Shown: positions 53,032 through 55,366 of the stretch, one piece after another
Layout: every line of letters starts with the position of its first letter
Numbering within the stretch: position 1 is the stretch's first letter
NCBI GenBank assembly: GCA_009839325.1
Contig: VXPW01000065.1
Location: 49,609-104,974 of the forward strand
Length of the DNA stretch: 55,366 bases
Direction: 5' to 3'
Source: Rhodospirillales bacterium
GTDB lineage: Bacteria; Pseudomonadota; Alphaproteobacteria; TMED109
Notes under the pieces: model-generated
What the model was told of the DNA's origin: nothing
What the model saw: the letters and a program-made list of their open reading frames with translations, nothing else
Database searches by the model: none
Made by a program: the position numbers and the translations under genes

Positions 53032-54002
53032 CCCTTCGTGACTGCGCGCTGCCGGACCAGGGCGTAGACAAGGTCGATCGTCGGAGTATCGATCCCGACC
53101 AGCTTCCCGACTTCGGAGACGGCAAGGGTCAGGGCGTCGATTTCGAGGGGCCGGCCCTGTTCCAGATCCTGCAGCGTCGAGGACTTGTGCGGACCGACCG
53201 CGCCGGCGCCATCGATCCGGGTCTCGATGTCGAGCGGGAACTTGACGCCGAGCGCGTTCGCGACCTGCTCGCCTTCCTGCATCATCGCCCGGATGACGCT
53301 GCGCACCGCCGGATCAGCGGCGAGCTCCTCCAGCGTCCCGCCCGTAAGGGCGCTGACCGGGTTGAAGGCGAGGTTGCCCCAGAGCTTCATCCAGACGTCG
53401 CCACGCAGGTTGCGGCGAACCGGTGCCCTGAAACCGGCCTCGGTCAGCATGCGTCCAATGACCCGGGCGCGGTCGCTGACCGCGCCGTCGGGTTCTCCGA
53501 CCAGCATGCGGCTGCCCTCGGTATGGCGCACGTGGCCAGGGGCCGGCAGGTCGGCCGCGGGATACACCACGCAGCCAACCACCCGGTCGGGACCGATCGC
53601 ATTCCATTGCGCCCCCCCGGGGTCGACGGCATGGACCTGATGTCCCTCGTACGGATCACCGAACCCATGGAAGTACCACCACGGAAAGCCGTTGACGGCC
53701 GGCACCACAGCCGTGTCGGGACCGAGGAGCGGGGTCATCGTTTCGGCGGCTTCGGCCGCCGAGTGCGCCTTCAGGCCCACGAACACGATGTCCTGGACGC
53801 CGAGTTCTGCCGGATCGTCCGTTGCCGGAAGCTGCACGGTGAAATCGTCGTCGGGGTCGATCCCGCTGCAGCGCAAGCCGCGTTCGCGCATGGCCGCGAG
53901 GTGCGGCCCCCGGGCGATCAACGAGACATCAACGCCGTTCTGCGCGAGCCGGGCGCCCACGAGGCCCCCGATGGCGCCTGCCCCGAACACGCAGACCTTC
54001 AC
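53016..54002 (-). CDS. 2-dehydropantoate 2-reductase-like (PanE/ApbA) oxidoreductase
   Basis: A 328-residue NAD(P)-dependent ketoacid reductase. The Rossmann motif GAGAIGGLVGARLA is at residues 6-19. The conserved catalytic Lys is in VWMKLWGNLAFNPVSALTG. PanE members make pantoate, but family members reduce other 2-keto acids, and the neighbouring CoA ligase points to a catabolic role. The GTG at 54002 overlaps the ligase stop by four bases. Its 3' end overlaps the start of the methyltransferase gene by 16 bp. Confidence 0.9.
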   Translation of the reverse strand: MKVCVFGAGAIGGLVGARLAQNGVDVSLIARGPHLAAMRERGLRCSGIDPDDDFTVQLPATDDPAELGVQDIVFVGLKAHSAAEAAETMTPLLGPDTAVVPAVNGFPWWYFHGFGDPYEGHQVHAVDPGGAQWNAIGPDRVVGCVVYPAADLPAPGHVRHTEGSRMLVGEPDGAVSDRARVIGRMLTEAGFRAPVRRNLRGDVWMKLWGNLAFNPVSALTGGTLEELAADPAVRSVIRAMMQEGEQVANALGVKFPLDIETRIDGAGAVGPHKSSTLQDLEQGRPLEIDALTLAVSEVGKLVGIDTPTIDLVYALVRQRAVTKGCMPA

Positions 54003-55366
54003 GATACGAGCCCGAGTTGCTTGGCGAGGCCGATTCGCTGGAGTTTGCCGGTCGGTCCCTTGGGGATCTCGTCGACGATCAGCACCTTTCGCGGCACCTT
54101 GAACGCCGCCACGCGCGCCGCGACAAACTGCCGAAGTTCCTCCGGTGTCGGCTCCCTGCCGTCGGCGGCAACGACCGCCGCCGCAAGATCTTCGCCGAGC
54201 TTGGGGTGCGGCACCGCGAACGCGACGGCCTGCGCCACGTCGGGATGCGCCAGCAGGGCCTCGTCGATTTCGCGCGGACTGATCTTTTCGCCGCCACGAT
54301 TCACGATTTCCTTGATCCGGCCTTCGAGGAACAGGTAGCCGTCGTCGTCCAGCCGTCCGAGGTCGCCGGTCCTGAACCACCCGTCGGTGAACGCTTCGGC
54401 GTTGGCTTCTGGGCGCTCGAGATAGCCGGCCGTGACGTTGGAGCCCCGGATTACCACTTCGCCGACGGTTCCGCGCTCCAACAGGGTTCCGTCCGGATCC
54501 ATGATGGCGACGTCCGGTCCCGCAGCCAGGCCCACGGAGCCCGGCTTCCGGACTGCCGGCGGCAGCGGGTTCGAGGCCATCTGGTGGGCCGCCTCGGTCA
54601 TCCCGTAGCTTTCGATCACCGGTACCCCGAAAGTCTCCTCCAGCTCGGTCATGACGATCGGGGGCAGGGAGGCGCTGCTCGAGCGGATGAAGCGCAGCGG
54701 GCTGTCGCCGATGGCGGCCCGGTTCCGGGCGGCGCGCGTGAGGATCGCCTGGTGCATCGTCGGGACCGCGGAGTACCAGGTCGGGGCCGCGTCGGTGAGC
54801 CAGCGGAAGAAGGTGAACGCATCAAAGCCCGGCGGCACGACCACCGATCCACCGGCGGCCAGCGGCGCGGCAAGACAGGCGACCAGGCCATGGATGTGAA
54901 AGAGCGGCATCACGTTCAGGCAGCGGTCCCCGGAGGTGAGTTCCAGGGTGCTGGCGATATTGCGGGCGGACGCCTGCAGGTTCGCGTGCGTCAGGGGCAC
55001 CAGCTTTGGCCGCGCCGTCGTGCCCGACGTATGCAGCAACAGCGCGATATCGTCGAACGATGCGGGCGCCCGGTCCGGAGGGACGGCGCCCTCCGGGCCT
55101 TCCACGCGAAACCCGCCGGCCGTGGCCACAGCGGCGTGCACGCGGATCACCGGGATGTCGAGTGCTTCTGCTGCCGCGACCGCGGGACCGTCCGCCTCGG
55201 CTTCGGCGATCAGCGCCGCCGCCTTGGTATCAGCGAGGTAGAAGTCGCATTCCTCCCGGCGGAGCGCCGGATTGAGGGGCGCGGCGGTCCCGGTGGCGCT
55301 GGCGGCCAGGAACGCCGTTGCCATGACGGGCCCGTTGGCCAGCTGGAGCGCGATCCGCATCCCCCG
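53999..55366 (-). CDS. Acyl-CoA synthetase, oxalate-CoA ligase-like (5' end outside the window)
   Basis: The C-terminal 455 or so residues of an ANL-superfamily AMP-forming ligase. The P-loop is HTSGTTARPKLVPLTHANL, then the adenine motif VIESYGMTEAAHQM, FRTGDLGRLDDDGYLFLEGR and the C-terminal catalytic Lys in GPTGKLQRI. MPLFHIHGL and GFDAFTFFRWLTDAAPTWYSAVPTMHQAIL resemble the plant/fungal AAE3 and bacterial oxalate-CoA ligases. The start codon lies beyond the right edge. It is coupled to the PanE-like gene. Confidence 0.9.
   Translation of the reverse strand, partial: RGMRIALQLANGPVMATAFLAASATGTAAPLNPALRREECDFYLADTKAAALIAEAEADGPAVAAAEALDIPVIRVHAAVATAGGFRVEGPEGAVPPDRAPASFDDIALLLHTSGTTARPKLVPLTHANLQASARNIASTLELTSGDRCLNVMPLFHIHGLVACLAAPLAAGGSVVVPPGFDAFTFFRWLTDAAPTWYSAVPTMHQAILTRAARNRAAIGDSPLRFIRSSSASLPPIVMTELEETFGVPVIESYGMTEAAHQMASNPLPPAVRKPGSVGLAAGPDVAIMDPDGTLLERGTVGEVVIRGSNVTAGYLERPEANAEAFTDGWFRTGDLGRLDDDGYLFLEGRIKEIVNRGGEKISPREIDEALLAHPDVAQAVAFAVPHPKLGEDLAAAVVAADGREPTPEELRQFVAARVAAFKVPRKVLIVDEIPKGPTGKLQRIGLAKQLGLVS

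Overview
This window is a gene-dense, GC-rich stretch of chromosome that looks alphaproteobacterial. The evidence is gene content and order: split F0 b and b' ATP synthase subunits, a cysteine-less L31, a DUF4167 gene beside prmC and prfA, a DUF1192 gene, an HTH-ispG-hisS-prfA run, lysC-ptsP next to ubiG, and secA next to argJ-mutT. I see no rRNA or tRNA genes, insertion sequences, phage genes or CRISPR arrays. A perfect 16-bp parS site just downstream of mnmG suggests the left end lies near the replication origin, although the gidB-parA-parB genes that often follow mnmG are absent here.

Layout. 1-2.2 kb: a 35-codon membrane-peptide ORF, mnmG and parS. 2.2-9.9 kb (minus strand): an AHL-lactonase-like metallo-hydrolase, DUF2461 and DUF3422 proteins, the hslVU protease and the F0 ATP synthase operon (atpI-B-E-F'-F). 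10-14.9 kb (minus): metF-metH behind a long, apparently switchable leader RNA. 15.2-17.9 kb (plus): a glutathione-themed trio (gamma-glutamyltransferase, glutaredoxin, Nit-type amidase). 18-24.8 kb: a methyltransferase, DUF1178, B12-dependent methylmalonyl-CoA mutase with its GTPase chaperone MeaB, an M48/TPR protease and a DsbA-like thiol oxidoreductase. 24.9-31 kb: a quinone oxidoreductase, DUF1192, O-acetylhomoserine sulfhydrylase, several alpha/beta hydrolases, a hotdog thioesterase and rpmE. 31.3-34.1 kb: a large multi-module M23 peptidase. 34.1-46.5 kb (minus): lysC, ptsP, an HTH membrane protein, ispG, hisS, prfA, prmC, DUF4167 and clpB, the last with a sigma32-type promoter. 46.7-55.4 kb: ubiG, secA, argJ, mutT, a methyltransferase, a PanE-like reductase and the 3' part of an acyl/oxalyl-CoA ligase.

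How the genes work together. Methionine and one-carbon metabolism is a theme: MetF makes the methyl-THF used by MetH, and MetY supplies homocysteine by direct sulfhydrylation. B12 use is a second theme (MetH, methylmalonyl-CoA mutase, MeaB). Most of the rest is housekeeping: translation termination, protein quality control, secretion, energy conversion and the nitrogen-type PTS.

The strongest candidate for something undescribed is the metF leader (minus strand, about 14868-14741). It has a good promoter, a potential 72-nt four-helix junction, and an anti-SD element that can pair either with the junction or with a perfect Shine-Dalgarno. That SD drives a 49-codon upstream ORF whose stop overlaps the metF start, so metF, and then metH through a second 4-nt overlap, would be translationally coupled to it. 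I could not match it to a SAM or SAH riboswitch class. All structures were found by eye, without folding or database searches.
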